From Streptomyces armeniacus (GTDB lineage: Bacteria > Actinomycetota > Actinomycetes > Streptomycetales > Streptomycetaceae), in NCBI RefSeq assembly GCF_003355155.1, contig NZ_CP031320.1, positions 2,765,881 through 2,829,880 of the forward strand: a DNA stretch of 64,000 nucleotides, read 5' to 3'. Made by a program: the position numbers and the translations under genes. Numbering within the stretch: the first letter of the stretch is position 1; each line of letters starts with the position of its first letter. Positions 11,076 to 22,141 of this stretch are shown piece by piece. The notes below the pieces were generated by a model. The model made no database searches. It saw only the letters and a program-made list of their open reading frames with translations, and was not told the origin of the DNA.

Positions 11076-11337
11076 AAGCCTGTCCGGCGCGCCTCCAAGC
11101 CCGTCCGGCGTTTGAGACGGCCCTGAGCCCACGAGCAGCCGCGGTTGAGGGCGGTGCTCACCCGATCAAGTTCGTCCGGCGTTTGAGGACGGACCCCGGC
11201 CACAACGGGCCCGCGTCCGGCGGGCTTTGGGTGGCGAATCGGGCCATCGGCCGCGGCACGGCCGCTCCGGTTCGTCCTCGATCGCCGGACGGGCTTGGTG
11301 GGTGGCCCAGGCCGTACTTACGCGCCGGACGGGCTGG
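11076..11337. repeat. Cluster of dispersed GTCCGGCG-TTGAGGAC intergenic repeats
   Basis: Three forward copies of a unit like AAGCCCGTCCGGCGTTTGAG (from 11076, 11097 and 11167-11190) face two inverted copies (11274-11297 and 11322-11337, the last overlapping the end of the LysR gene). Facing copies could fold into a long imperfect hairpin and may terminate the LysR transcript. The same family occurs at 52837-53100. Such repeats are, to my knowledge, widespread between Streptomyces genes. The cluster fills most of the 393-bp gap between paoA and the LysR gene. Confidence 0.75.
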
Positions 11338-12262
11338 AGAGGCGCAGGTCGGGCCGTGCATCCAGCACGGCCGCCACCGCCCGCAGCCCCCGCTGGATCA
11401 GCGGCTGCTCGCGGCTGCCTCGCCGTACGCAGCTGACGATCCGCCGCGTGGGCACGAGCCCGCGCGTCAGCGGCACCCGTACGGCTGCGTGCTGCTCGGG
11501 TGTCTCGGCGAGGCGCGGCATCAGGGCGATCCCGAAGCCGTTGCTGACGAGCGTCGAGATGGACGACCACTCCATCGCGTAGTACTGCGAGATCCGCAGC
11601 GAGAAGCCCGCGGCGTTGCAGTTCGCGAGCACCCGCTGGTAGTGGTCGCAGGTGCCGGGCCGCGGGACGATCCACGACTCGTCCGCGGCGTCCGTCAGGC
11701 TGACGCCGTCGCGTCCGGCGAGCGGGTGTCCGGGCGGCACCAGCAGGTCCAGCGGTTCCTCCAGGATCGGCCGCTGGTCGAACCGGGACTCGTCGGGCGG
11801 AGCGGCGTCGTCGGTGGGCGCGATGAGGGCGAGGTCGGTCTCGGTGGACGCGAGCATGTCGTAGCCGGTGTCGGTCTCGCAGGTGGACAGCTCCACCGTG
11901 AGGTCCGGGCGGCTGTCGCGCAGCCGTACGGCGGCGGGCGCGAGCAGCCCGCTGAGCGCGGTCGGGAAGCCGCACATCCGCAGCAGCCCGGCGGTCCCGT
12001 CGCGGTACGCGTCCAGCGCGGCCTCCGCTTCCTCCCAGCGGGCGAGCATCGCGTCGCCGTGCTCGATCACCAGGTGCGCGGCCGGGGTGAGCCGGATGCG
12101 GCGGCCCTGCGGCTCGATGAGCGTGAGCCGCAACTCCCGGGCCAGCTCCCGCAGATGGTGCGAGACGGCCGACGGCGTCAGGTGCAGCGAGGCGGCGGCC
12201 GCGGTGACCGTGCCGTGCTGGTGCACCGCCCGGAGGGTCTGCAGTCTGCGCAGGTCAATCAT
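11318..12262 (-). CDS. LysR-family transcriptional regulator
   Basis: A 314-residue LTTR. The N-terminal winged helix-turn-helix (residues about 1-60) reads MIDLRRLQTLRAV then SLHLTPSAVSHHLRELARE. It is followed by a substrate-binding domain with LLRMCGFPTALSGLLAPA and LDLLVPPGHPLAGR. The ATG at 12262 is preferred over a GTG at 12277 because LTTRs start close to the first helix. It is transcribed toward paoABC but separated from it by the repeat cluster, and it is divergent from a small Cys-rich gene. It most likely controls that divergent gene and itself; control of paoABC is possible but not shown. The effector is unknown. Confidence 0.88.
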   Translation of the reverse strand: MIDLRRLQTLRAVHQHGTVTAAAASLHLTPSAVSHHLRELARELRLTLIEPQGRRIRLTPAAHLVIEHGDAMLARWEEAEAALDAYRDGTAGLLRMCGFPTALSGLLAPAAVRLRDSRPDLTVELSTCETDTGYDMLASTETDLALIAPTDDAAPPDESRFDQRPILEEPLDLLVPPGHPLAGRDGVSLTDAADESWIVPRPGTCDHYQRVLANCNAAGFSLRISQYYAMEWSSISTLVSNGFGIALMPRLAETPEQHAAVRVPLTRGLVPTRRIVSCVRRGSREQPLIQRGLRAVAAVLDARPDLRLSSPSGA

Positions 12263-12266
12263 GAAA

Positions 12267-12302
12267 CCATTTTGCACATACGGTTAAGGAAACTTGCAAT
12301 GG
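12267..12302. promoter_or_regulatory. Imperfect inverted repeat in the LysR divergent promoter
   Basis: CCATTTTGCA (12267-12276) and TTGCAATGG (12294-12302) form an imperfect inverted repeat in an unusually A/T-rich 73-bp gap between the divergent genes. This is a plausible LTTR binding site by position only. Confidence 0.35.
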
Positions 12303-12335
12303 ACCGCAACGGTCCGCCGCGCCGACACTGCACAC

Positions 12336-12581
12336 ATGACCCCGATCCACGCCCCCGAGGCGACCGAACGCAACCCCGGACCCGACCCCGTACGCAACCC
12401 GGAGCCCGACCCCGTACGCACCCACACCGAGGTGTCCCGGCACCGCACCAGCGAAGGCATCGTCATCTGGTGCCGCTGCACCGCCTGCGGCCGGCTCCGC
12501 GCCCTGCTCGTGCCCGACTTCCCGCACGTACGCCCTGCCGCGGCGGGCACGCGCACCCTGGACTGCCCGGGCTGCTTCTAG
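12336..12581 (+). CDS. Small Cys-rich (zinc-ribbon-like) protein
   Basis: An 81-residue protein of unknown function. Its C-terminal half carries CRCTAC and, about 30 residues later, DCPGC. These are two close cysteine pairs that could hold a zinc ion. The first 35 residues are rich in Pro, Asp and Arg and include a short repeat (PDPVRNPEPDPVR). There is no signal peptide or membrane segment. The ATG at 12336 was chosen over an upstream in-frame ATG because it begins the compositionally coherent part. It is divergent from the LysR gene and probably its regulatory target. Confidence 0.6.
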   Translation: MTPIHAPEATERNPGPDPVRNPEPDPVRTHTEVSRHRTSEGIVIWCRCTACGRLRALLVPDFPHVRPAAAGTRTLDCPGCF

Positions 12582-12696
12582 CGGCCGCCCGTTTCCCGTT
12601 CCGCTTTCCGGTCCGTCGCCCGTTCCCGTTTCCCGTTCCGGTGTCCTCCGTCACTTGACGCTCCGCTGACGCCGCGGCCACGTATGCTCCCGCCTG

Positions 12697-13950
12697 ATGA
12701 TGCGGCGGCGGACGGCAATCGGCTCGGGAGCCGTGGTGCTCCTCGTGCTCGCCCTGGCGGCCTGGGCGCTCACGGACTCCGGGGGCGGCCGGGCCGAGTC
12801 GTGCGGCGGTCTGAAGCCCACCGGGTGGCAGCCGGACGACACCATGACCCAGGAGTTCGCGCGGTACGGCAACGACAACACCCGTACCGACGACTGGACA
12901 GGCGGCGACGGAACCCGCTCCGTACGGCTGCCCGACGGGCGCACCCTGTGGCTGTCCGCCGACACCTTCCTGGACCGGATCCATCCCGGCGGCCAGCGCG
13001 TGCCGCACCCCTCGTGGGTACGGAACTCGGCGCTCGTCATGGCGCCCGACGGCCGCCTCGACCGCACCCTGACCGGTGCGCCCGGCAGCGACGGGCGGCC
13101 GTCCGCGCTGTTCCCCGGCACGGTCGACGGCTCCGGCAAGGAGCTGTGGCGCTGGCCGGTGCAGGCCACGGTGGAGCCGCGCAGCCCGGGCTCGGCCGAG
13201 CAGGTCGTACGGGTGCTGCTGTGGCAGCGCGAATCGGGCCCGCCGCCCTGGGTGTTCGGGGTGCCGCGGGCCACCGAGGTGGCCACGCTGTCGCTGCCCG
13301 ACCTGCGGCTGGAGGGCATCGCCCCGCTGTACCAGCCGGACGCCGGGACCGATCCGGCGCAGCGCGTGCTCTACGGCACCTCGGCCGTGCGGGACGGCGG
13401 CTGGACGTACGCGTACGGTGCCGACGAGCGCGGCGTACAGGACGGCGGCCCCTCCCGCGCGTACGTCGCGCGCGCCCCGCACGGATCGCTCGCCGACGCG
13501 TCCGCCTGGCGCTACTGGAACGGCTCCGACTGGACCGCCGACCCGGCCGCCGCGGCGCCGCTCGACTTCGGCGAGCAGCACGGCAGCGCGACCAACACGT
13601 ACACCGTCGTACGCCGCGGCGACAGCTGGCTGCTGCTCACGATGGACGCGGGCGGGCCGGACGGGAAGGCGTCGCAGAACGTCGTGTCGTTCTGGGCCTG
13701 CGCGCCGAACGGCCCCTGGCACGGCCCCGACACGGCGAGCGAACCCCCGCTGCCGCCCGGCGGCAAGGAGGCGGACGCGACCGCGTACAACCCGCAGGGG
13801 CACGCCGAGTTCAGCGCCGGCAACGGCGATCTGCTGCTCGGCTACGACGTGAACGTCCTGAGCGACCCCGGTGCGATCCACCGCAACGTCGATCTCTACC
13901 GCCCGCGCTTCCTGCGCCTCGCCCTCGGCCCTGCCGACAGCGGGGGTTAA
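12697..13950 (+). CDS. Secreted or membrane-anchored protein, possible DUF4185/DUF5005-like propeller
   Basis: A 417-residue protein. MMRRRT is followed by a hydrophobic segment (about residues 9-26), so it is exported or anchored by a signal anchor. The rest is hydrophilic, with repeated beta-rich motifs: GDGTRSVRLPDGRTLWLSADTF, PDGRLDRTL, NTYTVVRRGDSWLLLT and AYNPQGHAEFSAGNGDLLLGYD. These resemble DUF4185/DUF5005 proteins with a predicted propeller fold related to glycosidases. That assignment is from memory and tentative. No catalytic residues can be named. It stands alone, in the same direction as the antiporter gene that follows 48 bases later. Confidence 0.7.
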   Translation: MMRRRTAIGSGAVVLLVLALAAWALTDSGGGRAESCGGLKPTGWQPDDTMTQEFARYGNDNTRTDDWTGGDGTRSVRLPDGRTLWLSADTFLDRIHPGGQRVPHPSWVRNSALVMAPDGRLDRTLTGAPGSDGRPSALFPGTVDGSGKELWRWPVQATVEPRSPGSAEQVVRVLLWQRESGPPPWVFGVPRATEVATLSLPDLRLEGIAPLYQPDAGTDPAQRVLYGTSAVRDGGWTYAYGADERGVQDGGPSRAYVARAPHGSLADASAWRYWNGSDWTADPAAAAPLDFGEQHGSATNTYTVVRRGDSWLLLTMDAGGPDGKASQNVVSFWACAPNGPWHGPDTASEPPLPPGGKEADATAYNPQGHAEFSAGNGDLLLGYDVNVLSDPGAIHRNVDLYRPRFLRLALGPADSGG

Positions 13951-13998
13951 GGTGCCCCGAGTCGATTTTGCAAGAACTTGGTGCGGGGGGCTGCGTTC

Positions 13999-15339
13999 GT
14001 GGTACTGGTCATGGTGTTCGGGGCGGCGCTGCTCGTCGCCGTACTGTTGTCAGGGCTGGCGGCCCGTTCGGTGCTCTCCACGTCACTGCTCTTTCTCGTC
14101 GGCGGCGCACTCGTCAGCGACGGTTTCCTCGGCCTGATCCACATCACGCCGGAGAGCGATCTGGTGCGCGTCACCGCCGACCTGGCGCTGTTCGCGGTGC
14201 TGTTCACGGACGGCATGCACGTGTCGTTCCCCGAGCTGCGCAGCCGGTGGAAGAACCCGGCCCGCGCGCTCGGCCTGGGCATGCCGCTCGCCTTCCTGGG
14301 GATCGCGCTGCTCGCGCACTTCCTGGTCGGGCTGGACTGGACGACGTCCTTCCTGGTGGGCGCGGTGCTGTCGCCGACCGACCCGGTGTTCGCGTCGGCC
14401 ATCGTCGGGCGCAAGGAGGTCCCGGCGCGGCTGCGCCAGCTGCTCAACATAGAGAGCGGCATCAACGACGGGCTCGCGCTCCCGTTCGTCCTGATCCTCA
14501 TCGCCGCCGCCGGTCCGACGGCGCATGCCGAGGACGCGTCGTTCGGCACGATCGCCACCGAGCTGGCGCTCGGCCTGGTCTTCGGCATCGTGCTGCCGCT
14601 GGTGATCAGCTGGCTCGTGCGGTTCCGGCTGCTGGGCGCCGAGCCCAAGCTGCAGCCGCTGCTGCCGCTCGCGATCGGCGTCTCGCTGTACGCGCTGTGC
14701 CACCTGACCCACGCCAACCCGTACCTCGCGGCGTTCAGCGCGGGCGCGGTGCTCGCGGCCGTCTCGCCGAAGGCGAAGACGGCCTTCGAGCCGCTGGGCG
14801 ACTCGCTCGCGGAGCTCGCCAAGTTCGCTGCGCTGCTGGTCTTCGGCGCGCTGCTGACCCCGGACCTGTTCGGCGAACTGTCCTTCGGCGGCTACGTGGT
14901 GGCGGTGCTGGCCATCGTCCTGATCCGGCCGGCCTCTCTGATGCTGTCCCTGGTGGGCACGGAGTTCGACCGGCGGGAGAAGCTGACCGCGGCCTGGTTC
15001 GGGCCGAAGGGCTTCGCGTCGGTCGTGTACGGGCTGCTGGTGCTGCAGGCGGGGATTCCGCAGGGCGAGGAGGCGTTCACTCTGATCGCCGTCACGATCG
15101 CGTTCTCGATCATCGCGCACAGCAGTACGGACGTTCCGATCGCCCGGCTCTTCGACGTCGAGGAGCTGGTCGGCATACCGGACGACGGGGCCGGTCCGCG
15201 CTGGCCGCTCGGCTCGAAGCAGATCAAGTCCCGGGCGGAGGTCATCGCCGAGGCGGATCCGGAGCCCGGCGCCCAGGCGCGGACGGAGCCCAAGTCCCAG
15301 GCGGGGAAGACGGACGCCGAGGCCGCGGACCGGGACTGA
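13999..15339 (+). CDS. CPA1-type sodium (cation)/proton antiporter
   Basis: About 446 residues with some 12 hydrophobic segments, then a hydrophilic tail from about residue 385. It contains the CPA1 hallmarks VGAVLSPTDPVFASAIVG and NIESGINDGLALP, which carry the ion-binding acidic residues. It would exchange cytoplasmic Na+ or K+ for protons across the membrane. The start is uncertain: GTG at 13999 has a G-run 8 bases upstream, but TTG at 13978 and ATG at 14011 are possible. It is convergent with nhaA, a second antiporter of a different family, across a CCGTACGG-rich junction. The C-terminal tail is charged and rich in Glu, Ala and Lys. Confidence 0.86.
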   Translation: MVLVMVFGAALLVAVLLSGLAARSVLSTSLLFLVGGALVSDGFLGLIHITPESDLVRVTADLALFAVLFTDGMHVSFPELRSRWKNPARALGLGMPLAFLGIALLAHFLVGLDWTTSFLVGAVLSPTDPVFASAIVGRKEVPARLRQLLNIESGINDGLALPFVLILIAAAGPTAHAEDASFGTIATELALGLVFGIVLPLVISWLVRFRLLGAEPKLQPLLPLAIGVSLYALCHLTHANPYLAAFSAGAVLAAVSPKAKTAFEPLGDSLAELAKFAALLVFGALLTPDLFGELSFGGYVVAVLAIVLIRPASLMLSLVGTEFDRREKLTAAWFGPKGFASVVYGLLVLQAGIPQGEEAFTLIAVTIAFSIIAHSSTDVPIARLFDVEELVGIPDDGAGPRWPLGSKQIKSRAEVIAEADPEPGAQARTEPKSQAGKTDAEAADRD

Positions 15340-15376
15340 CCCCCGGGCCTGCGGACGGACGGCGCGGGCCCGTTCA

Positions 15377-15504
15377 CCGTACGGCCCGCGCCCGCCCTCG
15401 CTCCGTACGGGCCTTGCTCCCGCTCCGTACGGATCCCGTTCCCGCTCCGTACGGAGCTCGCTCCGTACGGATCCCGTTCCCGTACGGCCCGCGCCCCCGT
15501 ACGG
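15377..15504. repeat. Seven CCGTACGG palindromes in the antiporter convergent junction
   Basis: The self-complementary octamer CCGTACGG occurs seven times in 128 bp between two convergent genes. It is often embedded in CGCTCCGTACGGATCCCG-like longer units. Adjacent copies can pair with one another, so the block may act as a bidirectional terminator. It contains no gene. Confidence 0.9.
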
Positions 15505-15511
15505 ATCCGCC

Positions 15512-17002
<1,491 letters not shown>

Positions 17003-17228
17003 AGGGCGCTCCTGGACTGTGTGCGGACAGGACAAGGTCACTGCCGACCAGACTTCCCGGCTCCCCTTTTTTTGATCTTGGTGTTGTTCTCACACCGTAC
17101 CTCGCACCTGCGGCCTTGCCACAAGAGCGCCTTCTCACACCCGGCCGGATGACCTGGTGCGCTCCGCTCCCTTACGCTGAGCGCCGCGACCAGAGCCGCC
17201 CGGCGGGCGGCCGTACTCCGGGGGACGG

Positions 17229-18359
17229 ATGACCGTACGGGCAGGGACAGCAGGAGGACAGGGCGGGATCCCCAGCAGCTTCCTCGGCGACTACGCACAG
17301 CTCCTGGCGGAGGTCTCGCAGACCGGACGCCTGCCGCGCCGCGACGAACTCGACGCGCTGCGCGCCCTGGGCGAGCAGTCGGCCGAGAGCGGGCACGGTC
17401 TGCGCGAGCTGTTCGGGCTGTACGTACGCGAGACCCGGCGGCTGTGGAGCACCCTGCCCGGTGTCGCCCGGCCCGCGGACGCCGGCGAGCGGGCGCGCAC
17501 CGGCGACGCCCTGCTCGCCGCCCTCGACGCCGCCGTGTCCGCGCTCGGCGACGGCCACGAGCGCGCGCAGCGGATCGCGATGCGGCAGGAGGAGGGCGAG
17601 CGGCGGGAGTTCATCGACGACCTGCTGTACGGCCGCAGCGACCTCGGCCGTCTCGCCGAACGCGCCCAGCGCTTCGGCCTCCAGCTCGCCGACGCACACT
17701 CGGTGGCGGTGGCGGTGAGCGCGGAGAAGTACGACGACGTCCACCCCGCTGTCCGGCTGATCCAGCGCGAACTCCTCGGCCGCTTCGGAGAGGTGGACGT
17801 GCTGCTCTCCACCAAGGAGGGCCGCCTGGTGTGCATCGCCGCGAGCAGCGAACGCCGGGTGCTGGACGTCTTCGCCTCGCTCGCCGAGAAGCCGGGCCCC
17901 GGCTATCCGGACGCCGAACGGGTCGCGATCGGACGCGCGCACAGCGGCGCGGGCGGAGTCGTACGGAGCTACGAGGAGGCCGTCGGCGCCCTGGACCTCG
18001 CGGACCGGCTCGGCCTCCAGCCGGTCCGCCTGAACGCCTCCGAACTGCTCGTGTTCCCCGTCCTGCTGCGCGACCGCGAGGCGATGGCCGACCTCGTACG
18101 GACGGTCCTGGAGCCGCTGACCAGCGCGCGCGGCGGCGCGGAACCGCTCCTGGAGACCCTCTCGGAGTGCGCGGCGGCCGGCTACGTCAACGCGGAGGCG
18201 GCGCGGCGGCTGGGCGTGAGCGTACGCACGCTCTCGTACCGGCTGGAACGCATCCGGCTGCTCACGGGGTACGACCCCGGCGACGCGCTGCACCGGTACA
18301 CGCTGGAGACCGCGGCGATGGGCGCGCGGCTGCTGGGCTGGCCGTCGAACGGGCTCTGA
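17229..18359 (+). CDS. PucR/CdaR-type transcriptional regulator
   Basis: A 376-residue regulator. A central region (about residues 150-260) resembles the GGDEF-like domain of CdaR regulators. The C-terminal helix-turn-helix (about residues 310-365) reads YVNAEAARRLGVSVRTLSYRLERIRLLTG, the HTH_30 signature of PucR-family activators. The N-terminal 120 residues have no recognisable domain. It is divergent from nhaA, which makes nhaA a candidate target, though the ligand and target are unknown. It is followed by a 613-bp gap. Confidence 0.82.
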   Translation: MTVRAGTAGGQGGIPSSFLGDYAQLLAEVSQTGRLPRRDELDALRALGEQSAESGHGLRELFGLYVRETRRLWSTLPGVARPADAGERARTGDALLAALDAAVSALGDGHERAQRIAMRQEEGERREFIDDLLYGRSDLGRLAERAQRFGLQLADAHSVAVAVSAEKYDDVHPAVRLIQRELLGRFGEVDVLLSTKEGRLVCIAASSERRVLDVFASLAEKPGPGYPDAERVAIGRAHSGAGGVVRSYEEAVGALDLADRLGLQPVRLNASELLVFPVLLRDREAMADLVRTVLEPLTSARGGAEPLLETLSECAAAGYVNAEAARRLGVSVRTLSYRLERIRLLTGYDPGDALHRYTLETAAMGARLLGWPSNGL

Positions 18360-18554
18360 CGGGCTGACGGGCTCCGGCGGGTCGACGGGCTCCGGCGCGC
18401 TCAGGCGTACTCCCGGGTCGTGCCGCGACCGCACACCCGCGCGAACCAGGCAATCACGCGGCGAACGCCCCGCCCGTACGCACCGGCTGCACGGGCTCGT
18501 ACCATCCGCCCCGTACGCGTCGCCGCGCTCTGGGGCCGGCCCCTTGGAGCGGCT

Positions 18555-18591
18555 GCGCCGATGCCCTCACCCCCGTCGAGGGCATCGGCGC
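18555..18591. terminator. Perfect 14-bp hairpin in the 613-bp gap after the PucR-type gene
   Basis: Arms GCGCCGATGCCCTC (18555-18568) and the exact complement (18578-18591) flank a 9-nt loop. It lies about 195 bases after the preceding stop, so it could terminate that transcript or belong to an unannotated RNA. The rest of 18360-18972 contains a GGGGCCGGCCCC palindrome at about 18530-18542 and no convincing gene. Confidence 0.55.
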
Positions 18592-18972
18592 CTACGTCGC
18601 CCACCAGCATAAACAGCCTGCCGAACGGCGCTGCCACCGGCACGAGGCCGGACACCGCGACGGATGGGAACAGTAGAGTACGCAGCGGACCGACTGTCGC
18701 CCGTACCCACGCCCTGTGCGGTGTGCCGTCATCGTGACACGCACGGTGGCCGCGCTTCATTGCCAGGGTCCGGCAGTCTTTACGTCTCACTTATCTCCTG
18801 GGCCGCTCACCGGAGCGGGCAGCTCCGCAACCGATGTCTCAAACGTCCCCCTGAAGCCGCCTGTTGCCGCATCGCAACGCTTCCGTGACGCCCGGCCCGG
18901 GTCCGCCCCGCCGCGCCGTACGTCACATTCGCGTACTGACGAGTGCGGCCGAAAGGCCGGAAGGGGGACCGT

Positions 18973-20646
18973 ATGCGGCACCGGGGGCGACAACTGGCGG
19001 CGGTACTGCTGGCGGGCGGCGTACTGCTCGCCGGCTGCACGAGCGGCGGGGGAGACGGCAACAAGGAAGCGGCGACGGACCGTTCGGGCGCCCGGCAGGA
19101 CGCGCCGCTGCCCGGCGGTTCGGGCGGCACGCCCGACGGAGCGCAGGAGAGCGGCGAACAGGACGAGCGGGAGGCCGAGGCCGTTCCGCCGCCCGATCTG
19201 CGGTCCACCTTCGCGCTGGACGTCGACACGGCGTCGTACGGCTACGCGAAGCGCACCATCGAGGACGGCAGGCTGCCGGCGGCGGACACCGTACGGGCCG
19301 AGGAGTTCGTGAACAGCTTCCGGCAGGGCTATCCGCAGCCGGAGGGTGACGGATTCTCGGTGACCGCGGACGGCGCCCGTGTGGACGGTGGCGGCGGAGA
19401 CGACGACAGCCCGGAGGGCACGGAGGACGGGGGCGGCTCGTACGGTGACGACTGGTCGCTGCTCCGGGTCGGACTGGCCACCCGTGCGGAGAGCGAGGGA
19501 TTCGCCAACCGGCGCGCACCGGCGGCGCTCACCTTCGTCATCGACGTCTCCGGTTCGATGGCGGAGCCGGGACGGCTCGACCTCGTCAAGTCGTCGCTGC
19601 GGACGATGGTGGGGCAGCTGCGCGCGGAGGACTCCGTCTCCCTGGTGACCTTCAGCGACGACGCCCGCACCGTGCTGCCGATGACGCGGCTCGGCGACGA
19701 CGGGCAGCGCGACGAGATCCGCGACTCCGTCGACGAGCTCGAACCGCGCGACAGCACGAACCTCGCCGCCGGAATGCGCACCGGATACGAGGAGGCCGTC
19801 GAGGGCAAGCGGAAGGGCGTCACCAACCGCGTGGTGCTGCTGTCCGACGCGCTGGCCAACACCGGTGACACCTCGGCGGACTCCATCCTCGACAGCGTCG
19901 CCGCACACCGCGCCGACCACGGCATCACCCTGTTCGGCGTCGGCGTGGGCAGCGACTACGGCGACGCCCTGATGGAGCGGCTCACCAACAAGGGGGACGG
20001 GCACACCACTTACGTGTCCGGCCGTACGGAGGCGGAGAAGGTGTTCGTCGAGCAGCTGCCGCGCAACATCGAGCTCCGCGCGCGCGATGCCAAGGCACAG
20101 GTGACGTTCGATCCGGACACCGTCGAGGAGCAGCGGCTCGTCGGCTATGACAACCGCAGGGTCGCCGACGAGGACTTCCGCGACGACAGCGTGGACGGCG
20201 GCGAGATCGGCCCCGGACACACCGTCACGGCGCTGTACGCGGTCCGGCTGAAGGAGGGCGCGGAGGGTGACGTGGCGACCGCCGCGGTGCGCTGGCTGGA
20301 CCCGGACTCGCGCGAACCGCACGAGGAGTCGCAGCGGATCGGCACGGAATCGCTGAACGACGCGCTGTGGGGGTCCGAGGGCGCGCCGGGGCTCCGTACG
20401 ACCGCGGCCGCCGCGTACTTCGCGGAGGCGCTGCGCGGCGAGGGTGACCTGCCGGGCGCACCGACGCTGGGTCAGCTGGCCACGTACGCGCGGGACGCGG
20501 CCGCGGACTCCGAGGACAAGACTGTCTCGCAGCTCGCGGAGATCATCCGCCGTGCGGACGCGCTGGGCGGCCCCGAGGAGACCGCCGAACCGTACGCGGA
20601 GCCGTACGGAAACGACGGCGGCGACCACCCGTACGGCGTGCGCTGA
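18973..20646 (+). CDS. VWA-domain lipoprotein, YfbK-like
   Basis: A 557-residue exported lipoprotein. The signal peptide ends in the lipobox VLLAGC (Cys at about residue 25), followed by a Gly/Asp/Glu-rich linker. Next come a conserved N-terminal segment (STFALDVDTASYGYAKRTI), a von Willebrand A domain with MIDAS motif DVSGSMAEPG (Asp about residue 191) and DSTNLAAGM, and a C-terminal domain like DUF3520. This is the order seen in E. coli YfbK. The role of the family is unknown; the MIDAS suggests metal-dependent protein binding at the outer face of the membrane. AAGGGGGA precedes the ATG. The last 20 residues carry PYG/PYA repeats. Confidence 0.88.
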   Translation: MRHRGRQLAAVLLAGGVLLAGCTSGGGDGNKEAATDRSGARQDAPLPGGSGGTPDGAQESGEQDEREAEAVPPPDLRSTFALDVDTASYGYAKRTIEDGRLPAADTVRAEEFVNSFRQGYPQPEGDGFSVTADGARVDGGGGDDDSPEGTEDGGGSYGDDWSLLRVGLATRAESEGFANRRAPAALTFVIDVSGSMAEPGRLDLVKSSLRTMVGQLRAEDSVSLVTFSDDARTVLPMTRLGDDGQRDEIRDSVDELEPRDSTNLAAGMRTGYEEAVEGKRKGVTNRVVLLSDALANTGDTSADSILDSVAAHRADHGITLFGVGVGSDYGDALMERLTNKGDGHTTYVSGRTEAEKVFVEQLPRNIELRARDAKAQVTFDPDTVEEQRLVGYDNRRVADEDFRDDSVDGGEIGPGHTVTALYAVRLKEGAEGDVATAAVRWLDPDSREPHEESQRIGTESLNDALWGSEGAPGLRTTAAAAYFAEALRGEGDLPGAPTLGQLATYARDAAADSEDKTVSQLAEIIRRADALGGPEETAEPYAEPYGNDGGDHPYGVR

Positions 20647-20652
20647 GCGTGC

Positions 20653-20687
20653 CGCAGCCCGCGCCCCGGGGGAGGGCGCGGGCTGCG
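20653..20687 (+). terminator. Hairpin terminator after the VWA lipoprotein gene
   Basis: A 14-bp perfect stem (CGCAGCCCGCGCCC and its complement) with a 7-nt loop begins 7 bases after the stop codon. Confidence 0.8.
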
Positions 20688-20740
20688 CGTTCAGCGACGC
20701 TCAAGGCGTTCCCGGTCCTGAGCGGGGCCGGGAATGCCCG

Positions 20741-20795
20741 GAGCGGTCAGGGCTTCAGAGAGCGGTCGGGGCTCGGAGAGCGGTCAGGGTTCCCG
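20741..20795. repeat. Three tandem GAGCGGTC(A/G)GGG units
   Basis: Units of 18-19 bp start at 20741, 20760 and 20778 in the convergent gap between the VWA gene and rpfA. No hairpin is evident. The units end within a few bases of the rpfA stop codon. Confidence 0.7.
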
Positions 20796-20801
20796 CCGTT
20801 C

Positions 20802-21690
<889 letters not shown>

Positions 21691-22017
21691 GTCGCGGGTG
21701 CCCGCCGTGTGGCGAGCGGTGCGACCGTAAGCACACGGGTCCGGCACTGCCAAAAACCGGCATCCGAGATCAATATGGGCCTCTGGGACCCGGGAACAGG
21801 CGTCACCGCAGGTCGTGCCGTACGAGGGCGAATGCGACAGCAGGGACCCCGGGGACGGTTGCGGAGAGAAGCCTCACACCACAGGAGGAGGCGTCAAAGG
21901 CCGAACCCTGACGAAAGTTGAGGTTCATCGGCGCCTTTGGTGGCTGGTGGGTGATCGCTGCGCTGTTTAGGGTCGGGAGCGTTGGTATCGACGTACGGCG
22001 GCCGCGTGGCCGGCGCC

Positions 22018-22100
22018 GGCCGTCAGCCGTCGACCGTCAGCGCCTGGCCGTCGACCGTCGGCCTTCGGCCGTCAGGACCAACCGTCGGCCGTCGGGACCA
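22018..22100. repeat. Degenerate CCGTCGGCCGTC repeats before ctpE
   Basis: The stretch is built from variants of GGCCGTC and CCGTCGAC. The clearest unit, GGCCGTC(A/G)GGACCA, occurs twice, about 20 bp apart. The rest of the gap from the riboswitch to ctpE (21691-22141) contains a TAGGGT box at 21968 that could be a -10 element but has a poor -35, and an AGGAGGAGG run near 21882 with no start codon after it. Confidence 0.6.
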
Positions 22101-22141
22101 GCGGCCGGCACGGACACCGCACGAGAGGGACGGGACCGGGA

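Noticed and set aside
17064..17100. T-run followed by a GGTGT/ACACC stem near the nhaA promoter as a terminator
   Set aside because: The T-run precedes rather than follows the stem on the plus strand, and the stem is only 5 bp. It sits in a divergent promoter region.
18401..18888. Several short open frames in the 613-bp gap after the PucR-type gene
   Set aside because: No ribosome-binding sites, no domain-like sequence, and they overlap the perfect hairpin at 18555-18591.
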